A DNA stretch of 64,000 bases from Galeopsis tetrahit (GCA_963675135.1 OY776120.1:11932001-11996000), one strand, 5' to 3'. Shown: positions 10,435-23,781, numbered from the stretch's first letter. Translations and numbers: made by a program. The notes: generated from the sequence alone by a model not told the origin.

Positions 10435-12720
10435 ATGGTGGTGCCGGTAGTACGGTTCCCGATCTTCACGGTCGTGAGAGTTATCGGAATTGCAGTTGCC
10501 TCACTGCTTTTAATATGGACTGTGCATTACAGAGGCGGCTTGGCTCTCATTTCCGATAACAAGGATCTCATTTTCAATGTGAATTCCTCGCCTTTTATTT
10601 GATGTCTTGAAAAAATCTTTTGATTTTTCGAATTGAGGGCGAATCTTATGTTTAATATTTAATTGGGGGTTTTGAGTTTCGTTTTTCATTTCAGGTTCAT
10701 CCTCTATTGATGGTGATTGGCCTCGTGCTTCTGAATGGCGAAGGTATGAACAGTGTGACCTCTAATATATCGATATTAACTGAAAATTTTCATACCTATG
10801 TCTTCCTGAAAATTACTCATTATAAAGATGCATTTCTTTGTACCTAATTATCTTCATATGATTTTTTTTTTTTAAATCTATACGTTATCGGTATACTCTG
10901 TGCTTTAGGTGAAGTCATTGATTACTTCATCTGATCAACATCTAAGAGATATGAGTTAAAGCTTTGTGTGAGCTTTGAAATGATGCACTAATTGCCTTGC
11001 TGGACTAAGGATCAAGATAGCTTGCATAAATGATAAGATGTATATGGTCACTAAGAATAGTATAGATAACTTGAATAATGATGTAAATGGAATGTGTATT
11101 ATCACATTGAGAACTCATGCACTTATAATGTTTCTCGTTTAACTGCACTGCTAATCATCGTAAACTGGAGGTATAAGGTCATGTTGAGAACTCATGCATT
11201 GTATGTGGTTAACCTCAAAATAAAAGTCGTTTGCTCTTGTAGTATACATATTTGTTGATATCCTCTCTGGTGGCTATACTAGAAGTCTGTGTTTCTCAAG
11301 TCACTTCCTAGTTTAAAAGGCCTCAATTTTATAAAGTACGTCTAAGGAACTATCGTTTGTTCTCTACTGCATCTGTTTCTGAAAAGGCTATATAAACAGA
11401 GAGGTCAATGAAAAGGCAACTATATAATAGCAAAACTCGTAAGTAGATATTTAATATTTTAGCATTCATATCTTTTTCTGCCAAAAACCTGTACGAACCT
11501 GGTTCACGGATCTGACATTCGTGAACTCTACTGATCCTACCCAACAAACCTTAAATGAATACTGCATACACGTTTTTATTTGACCCATTTTATAAATGAG
11601 TAAAAAATGAGATGGAGTTTACGTGAATCAAGTTCACACAAGTGTCACTCTTCCGCCGTATTTACCTTAATGAGCGTATTAAGGTGGATCATGAATTTTT
11701 ATCCATCAAGATTCTGCTTATTGACACTTACCTGCTTCAGCTGGAGGATGAGCTTTTCCTCTTTGCATTTTCATTTTGTTTGGATGTATATCTGCACTTC
11801 TCATATGTTCTCTTTGTTACTTGGACATTACATAAGAGGATATGTGCATCTGTATGCTAACTGTCTGGCCGATTATGCTAGCTCGTCTGGCCTGTCCTAC
11901 CTGGAATTCTTGGAAGTACATATTAATGCTCACAATAGATTTTTGCAGCCATGCTAGCTTACAAGACTGTATCAGGAACAAAAAGCTTAAAAAAACTTGT
12001 GCATCTTGTCCTGCAATTTCTGGCATTCTGTTTGAGCATCATTGGGCTATGGGCTGCATGGAAGTTTCATGTTGACAAAGGCATTGATAACTTCTATAGT
12101 CTCCACTCTTGGCTCGGTCTAGCCTGCCTTCTCTTGTTTGGAATTCAGGTAGTCGTTTTAACAAGTTTAGTACCATGCAGTTAACTCAGTAACTTCACAT
12201 TTGCATACCAACTCCCATCACTTAGAAGAGTCGGCATTGGTACCCCTCTATTGCGAAGAAGGTCTAGGGTTTGAAATTTGAACCATCCCTTACCCTTACT
12301 TCCAAATTTGTAAAAGGGTTATATTTAAAAAACTATTGAAATTCTCATTTGCATAGAGTTTTAGTTATTTTTATAATGGTATCTGTCTAAGAGTTATAGT
12401 AATTTCTTGTGTAGTGGGGTGCTGGATTTGCGGTGTTTTGGTATCCTGGTGGATCAAGAAATAGCCGGGCAAGCCTGATGCGGTGGCATGTATTTTTTGG
12501 AGTATACATTTATGCTCTGGCTGTAGCTACCTGCACGACTGGTCTTCTAGAGAAGGCGACATTTCTTCAATCACAAAAGATAATATCACGTTACTCAGTG
12601 GAGGCATTGTTGGTGAATTCATTGGGGATATTGCTTGTTGTTTTGGCTGGTTTCGTGATTCTTGGGGTCGTCTCTCCTGCGCCTGGAAAAGGTGACATTC
12701 CCAGAGGAATTGCAGAATGA
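10435..12720 (+). CDS. CYB561: Transmembrane ascorbate ferrireductase (cytochrome b561)
   Basis: Four exons, 10435-10578, 10695-10743, 11949-12148 and 12415-12720, join in phase to 232 residues, the usual length for plant b561 proteins; all introns are GT-AG. The protein passes electrons from cytosolic ascorbate across a membrane (tonoplast or plasma membrane) to ferric chelates or monodehydroascorbate. Six hydrophobic spans are visible, at about residues 10-30, 50-64, 83-102, 117-138, 156-175 and 195-217. The four haem-ligand histidines fall at H50 (VHP), H83 (KKLVH), H117 (YSLHSW) and H156 (RWHVF). The family signatures NGEAMLAYKTV, FYSLHSWLGLA and WYPGGSRNSRASLM are intact. The start is the first ATG of the frame and precedes VVPVVRFP. 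No defect is seen. Which plant paralogue it is cannot be told without a tree. Confidence 0.95.
12225..12330 (+). repeat. Weak SINE-like segment in intron 3 of CYB561
   Basis: GTCTAGGGTTTGAAATTTGAACC resembles a degenerate box B environment, followed by a CATCCCTTACCC stretch as in several plant tRNA-derived SINEs. No tail or duplication was found. Confidence 0.2.
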
Positions 12721-12978
12721 TTCCATTATTGGAACTTTAAGTAAGATATACCTTGAACATCTCTTACTTGTTAAAGAGGCTAAAATAGAGGCAAGAATCT
12801 AATACTCCACTATATGTGTTTGCAGGGTAGGTATTGTTTCTCCCCATCTGAATAAAAAAAAAAAAACAATAATCATTTGAAAATTCTCAATCATATTAAT
12901 TTTGGATAAATTTTAATTGAGTGGGACATATTATTAATAACCTGAATTCATGTGAAGTTTCTAAGAAAAAATTATGGG

Positions 12979-13795
12979 TAGGTCTGCTGTGAACTCGAGT
13001 GCATGTTGTGCACTCGAGTCCAATAATCATTTATTAATTAATAAGAACAACAACATAACAAAACTTAGGTTGTGGCCCAAAGTCTTAGGTTCAATTTCCA
13101 CTTTCAACATTTTTTCCATTTTTTTAAATTTTAGCACCTATTTTTCTAGATACAAAAGTATGTTGCACTTTTCAGTTATAATACTCACACTTTTAGTTAT
13201 ATTCTATTCCACTTTTCATTTAAACTAACTTACATTTTTTTTATAATATTGTGTTGCACTTTTCAGTTATACTCACATACACTTTTTTATAATATTGTGT
13301 TGCACTTTTCAGTTATATTGATTTACACATTTTAGTAATATTGTTGTGTTGCACTTTTCGATTATATTGACATGCATTTTTTTATAATATTGTGTTGCAC
13401 TTTTCAGTTATATTGATTTACACATTTTTAGTAATAACATTCTTTTTTTTTTTTTTTTGACGAAGTTGGATAGCTAACCACCTACCTAGGCTTTAGATCC
13501 TGGGTTCGAGTCATGGGGAGGGGAAAAAGGGATGGGTATTTAATGTAATCCAAAAAAAAAAATAACATTCATTTTTTATTAACTGAAAAAAAATGCAAAA
13601 AATAAAGGAATTTTTTATTTTTTTTACAAAATAAAAAGGGAAAAAATAAAGTACTAAAAAACAAACAAGCGTTAAAAAAGGATTAAGAAAAGGAAACAGG
13701 GAAAAAAAGGGGGAAAAATAGTGAAAAATAACAAAAAAAAAAAAAGACTTAGTCAACTCGAGTGCATGGCATGCACTCGAGTGTATTTTAAACCA
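12979..13795. mobile_element. Foldback element with CTCGAG-rich ends
   Basis: The left end carries GAACTCGAGTGCATGTTGTG and a nearby CACTCGAGTCC; the right end carries the inverse with ACTCGAGTGCATGGCATG. The interior has at least five spaced copies of GTTGCACTTTTCAGTTATA at 13160-13440. A 230-bp relative with the same ends and the same TTGCACTTTTCA motif lies at 20.5 kb. A SINE is inserted at 13443-13560. No ORF or clear target duplication was found. Confidence 0.6.
13443..13560 (+). mobile_element. tRNA-derived SINE with T-head and A-tail
   Basis: The insertion is flanked by AATAACATTC at 13433-13442 and 13561-13570. It opens with T16, then GACGAAGTTGGATAG, CCACCTACCTAGG, a box B (GGGTTCGAGTC), GGGAAAAAGGGATGGG, and ends in an A-run. 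It matches the SINE at 29651 but lacks about 12 bases of the box A region. Confidence 0.75.
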
Positions 13796-13979
13796 TGCCA
13801 AAAAGTATATCGATACCTTCGACGATAAAATTTGGGGCCGCACTTATATGCAATATTTCACGTGAAATATTAGGATATTTAAGGAAGGGTCAAAATTCGC
13901 GAATTTGTAGCGGGTTTGACCAGTCAAACGAATATTTCCTTAAAAATCGCGCAAAAGTCGCGCGCAGAAGGCTAACAGG

Positions 13980-14390
13980 ATAACGGGTTTCAGGTCTGTG
14001 TTACTATAAAGGTAATTATATGTTACTGTAAGACCAAATATGTGTTACTGTAAGTACAAATAAAACATAAATTGACTTTTCACAGGAAATATTAATATAA
14101 AATAATTCAAGGAGGATAAAATAGAAAAATTTACTCTTAATCCGTGTTACTATAAATACAATTATATGTTACTGTACGAACAAATACGTGTTACTGTAAG
14201 GACAAGTAACACACAATTGGCTTTTGAGTAACACATATTTGACCTTAAAGTAACACAGAAAACTGTGTTACTATAAGTAACACATATTTGACCTTAAAGT
14301 AACACAGAAAACTGTGTTACTATATAAACACAAGTGTATTACTTTATAGAAAAAGATGTGTTACTGTATAAACAAAACGTTATTATTGAG
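13980..14390. repeat. GTGTTACT / AGTAACAC interspersed repeat block
   Basis: GTGTTACT or its complement recurs about ten times. A 49-bp unit starting AGTAACACATATTTGACC is perfectly duplicated at 14227-14275 and 14276-14324, and each copy contains the self-complementary AGTAACACAGAAAACTGTGT. No gene is seen. Confidence 0.7.
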
Positions 14391-14659
14391 AGGGAATGAG
14401 ATATGCACATTAAAAAGACGAAGAACAATAATTGAAAACACGAAAAACGCAACCATGGTGAGTAGTTTATCAATCCCTACAATTACAAAGACATAACTAT
14501 CAATAATTAATTGGAATAAATATGTGTGGTATTATTGTTGATTTAATTCATTTAAAATAACAAATAATGATTTCTCCCAATGTTTCTAGATTAACAGGTC
14601 TAAAATCTGAACAGTAGAATTGATAGGATTGAAATTTCTGAGGTTTTTTTTTTTAATTG

Positions 14660-14830
14660 AAGTTGAGCGCTACACATGGAAGAGAATGAGAGAGAGGAGA
14701 ATGAAGAAGAGGCTGAAGAAGAAAGAAGAGGGAGACGCGCAGAGGCTGAAGAAGAAGAGGGTGATGCGCAGAGAAGGAGAGAAAGAAGTCTCGCTGAAGA
14801 AGAAGAAGATGGAGATTGGCTACCGGATAA
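14660..14830 (+). repeat. GAA/GAG-rich low-complexity tract
   Basis: Imperfect (GAAGAG)n purine-rich sequence, which opens spurious Glu/Arg-rich or Ser/Leu-rich ORFs in several frames. I see no reason to call a gene. Confidence 0.7.
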
Positions 14831-15712
14831 AAACATAAGAATTAGTCAAATTGCACCATAAGACTATTGTGAAATATTGTATATAAGTTTTTGTCTAAAA
14901 TTTGAGTTCTGATTGGAACATTAAAAAAAAAAAAAAAATTCAAATTACTCACTCGTCCACATTTAATAAATGTACAATTTATTTATTTTTGCCCGTTCTT
15001 AAAATATATGGATAGTGTATGTAAAAAGTAAATGTGTATAGTAAATAGTGTATTAATGTATTTGAGGAATAAATATTTAATTTTATACAAGTGTACATAT
15101 TATGTGTGGACAATTAAAAAAAAAAAAATGCCTATTAAGTATTAAGTGAGTAGTTTTTTTTTTCAAATAAATGAAGCTTAAATGAGATTTTGAGAAGTCA
15201 AAATTGTTAATCCAATTTCTGAAGTATACTGATTGCTTGTCATTTTATTTTTCTTCTTTATGCACGTAATCTTATTTTTAGGAGCTTTCTTTATCTCTAA
15301 ATTATCATTGACAGCAGCTTCAGTGCCACCGAATGAAAGATGCACAGCCAAAAAAACCAACAATTTTTCGCACAGAATCGCCTATTCTTCTTATTGACAT
15401 CTCTGTAAACTTCCAATATCCAAATGAAAGAGCTCATCACATCAAAAACCTGCCTGGAGAGGCGTAATACTCGCACTCTTCACAGAGCAAGGGTTAGGGA
15501 TCAGGTCAAAAACGAAACTCAGTTTCTGTTGACACACGAAAGACAAAAGGCGCAAACACAAGAATTATTTTGAAAATCCATTTTTTTAGGATTTGACACA
15601 GATAAAGCAGAGCTGCTTCGGGTGGTGGGGTGGGGGAGTGGGGGTGGAGGGTGCAAAACTTATTGTCTCATCTTTAAGCAAGGACTAGGAGAAAGGTTTG
15701 TGTGGCTCAGCT

Positions 15713-18700
15713 TTATATCCACAAACGATCACTGCCATATTGTCGAACAATAACAGGAACACTTGTTGGTGGGACCTAAACAAGCCATGAAACATAATGT
15801 TATCAATTATATATGAGAAACAGTATAATCAGAAAGCAAAAATGATTAATGAACCAGTGAAGCAAAGAAACATGGCTAGCAGATACAGGAGAAGAGAATC
15901 TTTTACTTAATTTAAAACAGACTGATGTTACTGCATACCAAAGCATAACAAAGCCAGAAAGGTGGTAGAAACTTGATGCTTTAGACTCTATCAAACAAAG
16001 AACAACACTCGTACAGACTGACATCACCATCATTATTCAACAGTACAGCAATTATAGGGCAAATCATTCTGTTCCTCTGGCGCATATTAAATAACAAACT
16101 AGTTTAACCTTCTCCAACTTACCATTCCATAGTCAGTAACAATCATTGAAACGTAATCTGAAGGTGTTGCATCATAACTGTACAATAGAGAGAGCATTAG
16201 GTGAGGGGTGAGCCAGCATAATACCAATCGACAAACATTATCTTAAAATTCAATTCATTCATACTTACATCAGGTTCAAGAGTTGTAGATTCTTGCTACT
16301 TGTCCAACCATCCAAAGAATTGATCTCTCTACCAGCAACTTTTGAAATAGCATCAGGATTACCTACAATGATAGGTGTAAGAAAATTTCCAGTTAGTAGC
16401 AGGATATGATGCCATCTCCTAAGTGGTGACAAATTGTTATGAAAATAAACAGGTCCCATACCAATTTCATTAGAGCAGATTGAATCAAGTTGAACCCTTT
16501 TGTGGAACTTGTATGCTTCGCAACATATCAAGACAGGTACCCGACACTGATGGGCTACCATGGCAACACATGCAGTGCCAACTCTTGAGTACACCGTTCC
16601 GTTAGAAAATACTGATGATGCCCCCAAAAATACTTTGGTGACTTCATGCATGATATAGCAAAGTGCATTTATATGAGTATATGTACATTTGATACCCTTT
16701 CCCACAAGCCTACGGAGCAACTTCTGGCCTTCTAGCTTTGGACGTGAATCCACGATAATCACACGGAACTGTTTACCAAGCTCATGTGCATGCAATAGTA
16801 ACATTTCAACAGCAGATGATGATGCATATGTAAGAAGAACATCACCATCACAAATTTTGGTTACGGCATGCGTCACAATTACCTTATCTGCTATAATTAT
16901 TTTCTCACTTATAAAATGCTCGATAGCAGAGATAAGATCGGCCTTCGCCTCTGACTCAGACAAGTTCAAAGATAACTGGGCAATTCGTTTTTTTACAAAT
17001 CTAATTGCATTCCCCATGCTCATTGAAAGGGGTCTACACTCAATCAGGAAAGAGACATAGCCATTAATTTTTGCAGTCAAGTCCCTTATGAGAGATTTCT
17101 CTGGTGGTGTAGAGTAATCTTTGATTGACTCTTGGAAAGCTTGAAGCATAGCAATACAGCGGGAATTGCCACCAGAGATATCCCCGGCTAAATATCTTAG
17201 CCCAACCTGACATGTGTAACCGATTATGATCATCAAATTTAACTTTGTTTCTAATCAGTTGGGAAACAAGCATTAAATTTCAAGTTTCCTAATAATAGTA
17301 AAAGAAGATTATTCGTGTGTTTTGTTCTAAGGGTTTTCCCTTTCAGAGGTATCCAGGAGAAAACCGAAAAATTTAGAGCCTCAGAGGTTACATTGTGAAT
17401 AGCTGGATGAATTGGACCAAGCTGAAAGAACATAGATTCCAGATAAGGGAGCAGTGTTCCATGCTCATACTGAGGTAGATGCCCGAAGAGTTCAACTTTT
17501 TTCCTGGCTTGAGTTTGTTTTATTACAGATCGCTTCTTTGCCTTCTCAACTCTAGGTGCATCATCAAACTGCATTTGAGGATGAGGTTTCTTCCTATCTT
17601 TATCTGACAGGCGATCACCACCTATTGTCTCAGAAGCTGCAACAGAACAGCTGTCTTTCATTTGCGAAACATACATCACAGACTTCCCTGTGTTAGCATT
17701 AGCTGGATTGACACCAAAAGCAGCCACAATAGAAGATGTCTCACTTCCTTCACCTAGAAAGGCACAATTTCAAACTTAAGTAATACAGTATGTCATTTCA
17801 AAGTTTAATAGAATGATATTTGGTTGAGATCCAACTCCCCTCCAAGAACTTAATCCATGACTAACTAATATGCAGGTACAGGGTGATACTTTCTCTAATC
17901 ACTTTACAAGCACACTGAATTTCACGAGTGAGTTAAAACCAATGGCCACAAATTCTATAAGCTAGCTGACTAATGTATTGATACTGAAGAGGAAATCTTA
18001 TGCATTAAACTGGAGTTCACAAGAAAAATAGTCAAGATTTAGTAATTATTTCAGGAAGCAACTAAATGCAGAACATCTATAAATTACTGATTCATTAGCA
18101 AGAAAGATTGGATTTGATGGACTACGAAATGGCTGCAGAGGAATAGAACCAGAGGTCCACCGGTGGAAGAAAGAAAGTTGTTTCACATAATAGCTAAAAG
18201 AATATAAAATTTGTCCACCTACGACATACAGCTATATTTCCTGAAGAAGCCTTGAAGTGTGTAATAACACCTGGCAATCATCAGCCAGCAATATCTTTAA
18301 GATCAATCTATGCAAACACTCTATTGAACATTAAACAGAACGTAAGAGTAAAATTTCCATCTCTGAGACACCGTCCGTACCAAATATATTAAATCGATAG
18401 CCCAAGGAAAAGATTATGCAGAGCTTTTGTTCTATAAATAATGATTTAATAAAATAGATTATTGGTTAAATTAAATTCAACGTTACTTCGTCTTTGTTAG
18501 CTTTCCAAAACTATAATAGAAGCTTTTCCAATCAAGCGTAATGCGCTATTCTCTATATAAACAAATCAGCACATTAATAACAATAAACATAACCTTAATT
18601 AGCACTAACTTTAAAAGCATTAATCAGATCAACAACAAAACTTAAATGAATATCTCCAGAACTGAACAAAAAGAAGCGGAAGATGATCACCTTCAACAGT

Positions 18701-19190
18701 AGCAATTGCAGCTCTCTGCGCATCTTGCATTGCTATTCTTTCTGCTTCCGTAGTCTCCTCCGTTCCACTCGCCTTTTTCTGATCCTTGTGCGTTTCCACA
18801 TTTTCTCCTTCATCTGTTCCAAAATTCCATCAAACTCAACGATTAACAGAAAAGGAGAAAATGAAGTATACCTGTAAAAAGTTCCATATTATCAAACACC
18901 TCAGCCGCCAGCGAACTAGAAAGGTTTCCAGAACTAGTAAGTTCCAGGGTAGCTGCTTGGGATGCGTACTCAGACGGATTGTAATTGCCCAATGGATGAG
19001 AGTAATCGGCAAGGAGCGGCGCGTGGGGGGTGTAGCCGGTATGAAGCTGGCGCCGCTGAGGGATCGTGACAGGCGAGGATGATATCGGGTTGAGTGGTCG
19101 AGACTGAGAACTCTCCGGAGGAGACGCCGGAGCGAAAAAACCAACTTGCCGGACCTGAGGGTCGTTGACGGTTCGACGGTGAGGGTCCAT
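15713..19190 (-). CDS. EIF2B4: Translation initiation factor eIF2B delta subunit
   Basis: Seven exons on the minus strand (19190-18872, 18813-18691, 17753-17392, 17206-16462, 16362-16269, 16177-16123, 15775-15713) join in phase to 586 residues; every intron is GT-AG. eIF2B is the cytosolic GDP/GTP exchange factor for eIF2, and delta, with alpha and beta, forms the regulatory core that senses phosphorylated eIF2-alpha. The first exon gives the plant-type low-complexity N-terminus starting MDPHRRTVNDPQVRQVGFF. Exon 2 ends in the QDAQRAA helix, and exon 3 carries VELFGHLPQYEHG. Exons 4-7 carry the IF-2B fold, with GDISGGN, ECRPLSMSMGNAIRF, VDSRPKLEGQ, TYTHINALCYIMHEV, FLGASSVFSNGTVYSRVGTA and a C-terminal TDYGM-VPPTSVPVIVR. 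No break is seen. Confidence 0.95.
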
Positions 19191-19234
19191 AACTTGGGGT
19201 TTTGGGGAATGGGGGTGTAACCGTGCAACTGCAA

Positions 19235-20496
19235 ACGGAATTGGGCTTTTCTATTATTTATACTCCATTATTTTATCTTATAGGTTGCTTTATTCTCGGA
19301 TTAACCACGTGTCCACTGCTAAGTGGCCTCAATCGAACATTCAATTTTTTGATGTCCTTTTTAGGAAAAAAAATCAAAGTTGTTTACCATGCTAATCTAC
19401 TAACCTTTAAGTTTACTAAGATTGTAGGAGTATTTAGTAAATATGCATTTTAATTAATTGAGACAATAATTTTTATATTGTTAGGTTAAAAATATTACGG
19501 AGTATATATTATTCAATTTAAATTGTTGTAAATGGGATGGTGTTATTGTTATATACTTGAAAAGTGAATTTTCTACAGTTCAATCCAATAATACATAAAA
19601 TTATGCACCTGCCCTGCACTCTCTACCAAGTATAGCCAAAGTGGAGAATGTGGGAGTGGAACATACTTTTGATGTTTCTTTCCCCCTTCAAATGTTAAAT
19701 GTCAATAGATGGGTAAATTTTCTTTTTGTTGCAAAAAGTTATATCTGTCTATGCTATTGCTACTCCATATAGCTACGTTTGTTTTTACTTTACCAACATA
19801 ATTCTTGTTAATTTAAAATTCATCAAAATTCTACTAAAATAGTTGATATAAACTTTTTTTTTTTATACAGTGATATAAGCCTAATATAAGGACCACTAGG
19901 ATATTTATTACTAGAAATTCAAATTAATTTCGAAATGACCAAACTTGACTAAAATTCAATTGAACTCAAGTATTTAAACTAGAGTTCTATTATTGTCAAA
20001 AAAAAAAAACTAGAGTTCTATTATGAATAAAATACGTAAATTTAATTAGACTCGCGAGCTCGATAAGTTTAGCATCACAAAGTTCAACTCGAATATAGAT
20101 TATATTCGAGTTGATTTCATGTTCCGAGTTCAAATTTCGGACAACCAAACTACAGAAATTTTAAGTATAATAAATTTTGAAATTTATTTATAATCCACCT
20201 CATTTAGTTATAATAAATTTTGAAATTTATTTTTTTTAGACAAACTAGGGGTATCGCAAAAGAACATTAAGTTTCCTAGCTGGCAAAAGAAAGACATTAA
20301 ATTTTGGCCCGAAAACACCTAAAATAATTTATAACATTATAAATAAAATATTATACTCCTTAATTTAAGTAAATACAATTTAATTTTTTTTATACCAGAT
20401 ATTATTTATTAAATCTGGAATATTAAAATAAAAATAAACAAAAAAAATTAAGTTAGTTAATATTTTCTCCTTTTTAAAAAAAAAAATAAAGGTAAA
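19235..20496. other. Intergenic upstream of eIF2B delta
   Basis: AT-rich spacer with no coding exon. It contains the small poly(A) scar at 19976-20024. Confidence 0.5.
19976..20024 (+). repeat. Poly(A)-only retroposition scar with 18-bp duplication
   Basis: AAACTAGAGTTCTATTAT occurs at 19976-19993 and again at 20007-20024. The 13 bases between are TGTC plus A9. This matches the structure at 7498-7554, including the TGTC immediately before the tail. Confidence 0.75.
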
Positions 20497-20729
20497 GTCT
20501 AGTATGCACTCGAGTGCATGTTGTGCACCCTAGTCCATGTGCACTTTTCAGTTTACTGACTTACACTTTTTGTAAATGGTGTTGCACTTTTCAATTATTA
20601 CTAAAAATATATTATTATACAGTTTAATAATTGAAAAGTGCAACCCCATTTACCAAAAAGTGTAATTCAGTAAACTGAAAAGTGCAACATGGACTAGGAT
20701 GCACAACATGCACTCGAGTCCATAGCAGA
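20497..20729. repeat. Palindromic foldback MITE with CTCGAG-rich ends
   Basis: Two arms of about 105 bp are inverted copies. Each runs ACTCGAGTGCATGTTGTGCA, CCTAGTCCATG, GCACTTTTCAGTTTACTGA, TTGCACTTTTCAATTATTA, around a short AT-rich loop. The ends and internal motifs match the larger element at 12979-13795. Confidence 0.8.
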
Positions 20730-21518
20730 TCAACCCAAAAATAAATTCTAAAAATATATTAAAATGATAAATATTTTAGAATATTTTACATTAAAAAATC
20801 AAATATAAATAAAAAAACACATTTAAATTATTTGTAAGAACATTTAAAGTAAATGATTATTTACTATAATCCAAAGTTTTAAATTAGATTGTAGTAGAGC
20901 GCGCGGGTGATCTAATTTGCAATATTTAAGTCATTTTTTAATAAAAAATTATACAAAATCACATTTTTATAAATTATTAAATACTACATTGATTTTTTTA
21001 TTTTGAAAATTAGTATTCACATGTATTAATAGAATAATATATGGTGAAAATTTAATTTTTTTCGGTTTCAAATTTTTTTTTTTTAATTTTTTCATTAAGT
21101 TGTTTAATTTTTGGGCTAGGGGCGAAGAGTCAATTAATATGGTTTTTGCATATAGAGAAAAATAAAGGCTAAAAAATGAATCGAGAAAAGTTTGAAAATA
21201 TTACAAGCATAAACTTGTTCTATAAACTTTAACTTGGAACATTATTATTATTATTATTTGAACATGCATGGATTATTTACGCAACGCATATATGAATAAA
21301 CTATAATTGTACAACAATTATTTAAATTGAAAAAATGTTGACCAAATTCTTATTCAAACCATCATACTAGACTCATTTGTTTTACAATAAATGATGTTTT
21401 ATCATTTTATTCTTGTACATAATTAAATGATGTTTTAAAAGAATCATAATTTCTAATTTATCTTATGTTAAACTAAAATCATGGCATGTGGTTTGATGAC
21501 CCAATTCATTAAATTATA

Positions 21519-21889
21519 CTCCCTCCATTTTTAATTAAGTGTCATTTTAACAATTTTCAACAAATTAAGATATATAAGCATGGACTATTTTACCCTTAAT
21601 TAATGATAATTAATTTTAATGTTAAATTTATGTGTAGTAATGAATGTGGTCAATATTGTAGGTGATATTCATGTATACAATAATAAGGTTTATCCATAAT
21701 TTGTGCTATATTATTATATTCAAAAAGAAAAAAGACTTAAATCAAGGTAAAAAAAAAATGGAGGAAGTATAATGTATAAGGGTAAAATTGTCAAAATTAA
21801 AGAAAAAAAAGTGTAGAATGACACTTATTTCGAAAATATTAAAAAAGGCAAAGTGACACTTAATTAAAAATAAGTAAAAATGGAGGGAG
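21519..21889. mobile_element. Stowaway-type (Tc1/mariner) MITE
   Basis: The left end is CTCCCTCCATTTTTAATTAA and the right end is its inverse with GGAGGGAG. Internal inverted motifs AAGTGTCA and TGACACTT sit just inside. TA flanks both ends (21517-21518, 21890-21891). Length is 371 bp with no ORF. Confidence 0.85.
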
Positions 21890-23668
21890 TAGCAAACTTG
21901 TCGGTACATACATTTTTATTTTATTTTTTATTTCACCCAACAAAACTAAAATATCATTTTGTAGAATTGAGGGAGTATAAAATAAACAGAAATGTACCGA
22001 CAATATATTTTGTGATGGTACGGATTTTTTAGTGAAGTAATTTAGTGATTGATTGATATATTCAGAAAATCTCAACTAATACATTCGGAATTAAATTCTA
22101 GACAGTGTGTATGTATATATAAAATTCTGTGAGAAAGTATATATAATAGTAATTAAGTAATTGATTGATCTTGTACGTGTTTTTGCCAGAAAATAAATAC
22201 TTGATGCACTTGAATGGATGAATAAACGAGAAGTATCCAAGGAGAGAAAAACAACGGCAAAACTTACTTGAAACATGTAATGTTTTATTCTTGCTATGTG
22301 GTCCTTCTAAAGAGAAACAATTATTCTTACCCAACCATTCCCCTAATATATACATACAGATGTTAATCAAACATGTTTTAACATTCTTCTATAGAAGTAA
22401 TTTATATCTCTCTCAAAAACTATTTTAATTTAGCTAGACATGAAGTCCCATGGAATCCCAGATTTCACGGAGAACTTTTTTTTGGAGCATTTACAAATTG
22501 TGAATTTTAACTTCATAAAAAATAAGTAATTCAATCGAATTTTCAATATACTTAATATTAATTAAACATCAATAATGAATTAATTTTGTTATGGTTAGAC
22601 GTATTTATAAGGTAATAGTCATTATTTAAAAAGGTTGATACTCACACTGAAAACTTTGAATCTAGATCCCCTTTCCTTTCCGTACAGAAGGGTTCTGTAC
22701 AAGAGGGGAACACTTGGATCACACAATCGCACGTGTATGTATTTGTGTGTCATCCAAAAATTTCCTCGGCACATGACCCTCCCTTACAAGAGGGAGCCTC
22801 ACCTAAAAACTTCGTCCTCGTGCAATAACTCTCGATTGAGCCACACAAAAAATGAATACTTACTAGACGGAGAAAGTAGTATACAGTATATTGTATGGCC
22901 GTCTTGGTTGAGAAAAATAAATAAATGAAAAGAAATAATCCCAGATTTTATTAAGGGCAAAAGATCTTTTCACCCACCAATCACTCTTCCAATTAAGTTT
23001 CACTGAGGACATTGATCAAACACAAACAGTGGATTTTGTACCAATTTTGCAGGGAGAGAGAGAGATTTGATTCAATGGTCAAAATTTTGTAACACAAGAC
23101 TCTAGGTAACTAATGCTGTAATCATTCAATTTCTATATACCTAAGGATATATAAATAGATTGTCATTCATGAATTTACTACTACTACATCATATTCATCA
23201 TTCATATCTGGGCCTTTTGTTCTACGTACATAGCTCTCTCTTCTTTGGGTGTCAATCTCAGGTTTTTTACCTCTGATTGCTGTGGTAAAATCACTGTTAC
23301 TATTTCATGAGCTAGCTAGATATGATAGTTTCACCGCGCGCCTTACAATCATTAAACTTACTTTTCAATACCATGATTCACACCTAGCCCAGGTTAATTC
23401 TTTCTCTGTACATCTTGTTCTGCTTTTAATTAACAACTCATCATACCTTTGATCCTTTTTTTGCAACGCTGGTTTTCAGTTTTCTACCTTTTCTTCCTTG
23501 TAATGTTTTTTTTTTTCCTTTAGTCTGTGACAGAAATTGTGGAGAATAATATGCACGGAATAAGCTAGTTTCGCCAGGTTCAACTACATCCAGGTACGCA
23601 AGAAGGTGAATAAATTTGTGTATTTAGGTTATTCATTTTTGCAATTCATATCATTACTCTTTATCATA

Positions 23669-23781
23669 TACGAGTATTAATTATGTGACTCTCACCCCCT
23701 TTGAGTACAAACTGGGACTTTAATAATAAAAAACTTCTTATACAAAAAAAAAAAAAAAGTACTCGCGTTAATTATGTGACT
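23669..23781 (+). mobile_element. 5'-truncated LINE 3' end with target duplication
   Basis: A 22-bp segment ending TTAATTATGTGACT at 23669-23690 is repeated at 23760-23781 with 18 of 22 matches. Between lies about 53 bp (TTTGAGTACAAACTGGGAC and TAATAATAAA, as in LINE 3' UTRs) and then A16. The mismatches suggest an older insertion. Confidence 0.6.

Noticed and set aside
13795..13983. 62-codon ORF with a few CG-rich codons
   Set aside because: No homology, no splice or start context, and it lies at the edge of a foldback element.
14600..14861. Glu/Arg-rich and Ser/Leu-rich ORFs on both strands
   Set aside because: Low-complexity purine tract, open in several frames at once.
22826..22846. CGATTGAGCCACACAAAAAA resembling miR171
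   Set aside because: Only the TGAGCC core matches, and no stem-loop partner is apparent.
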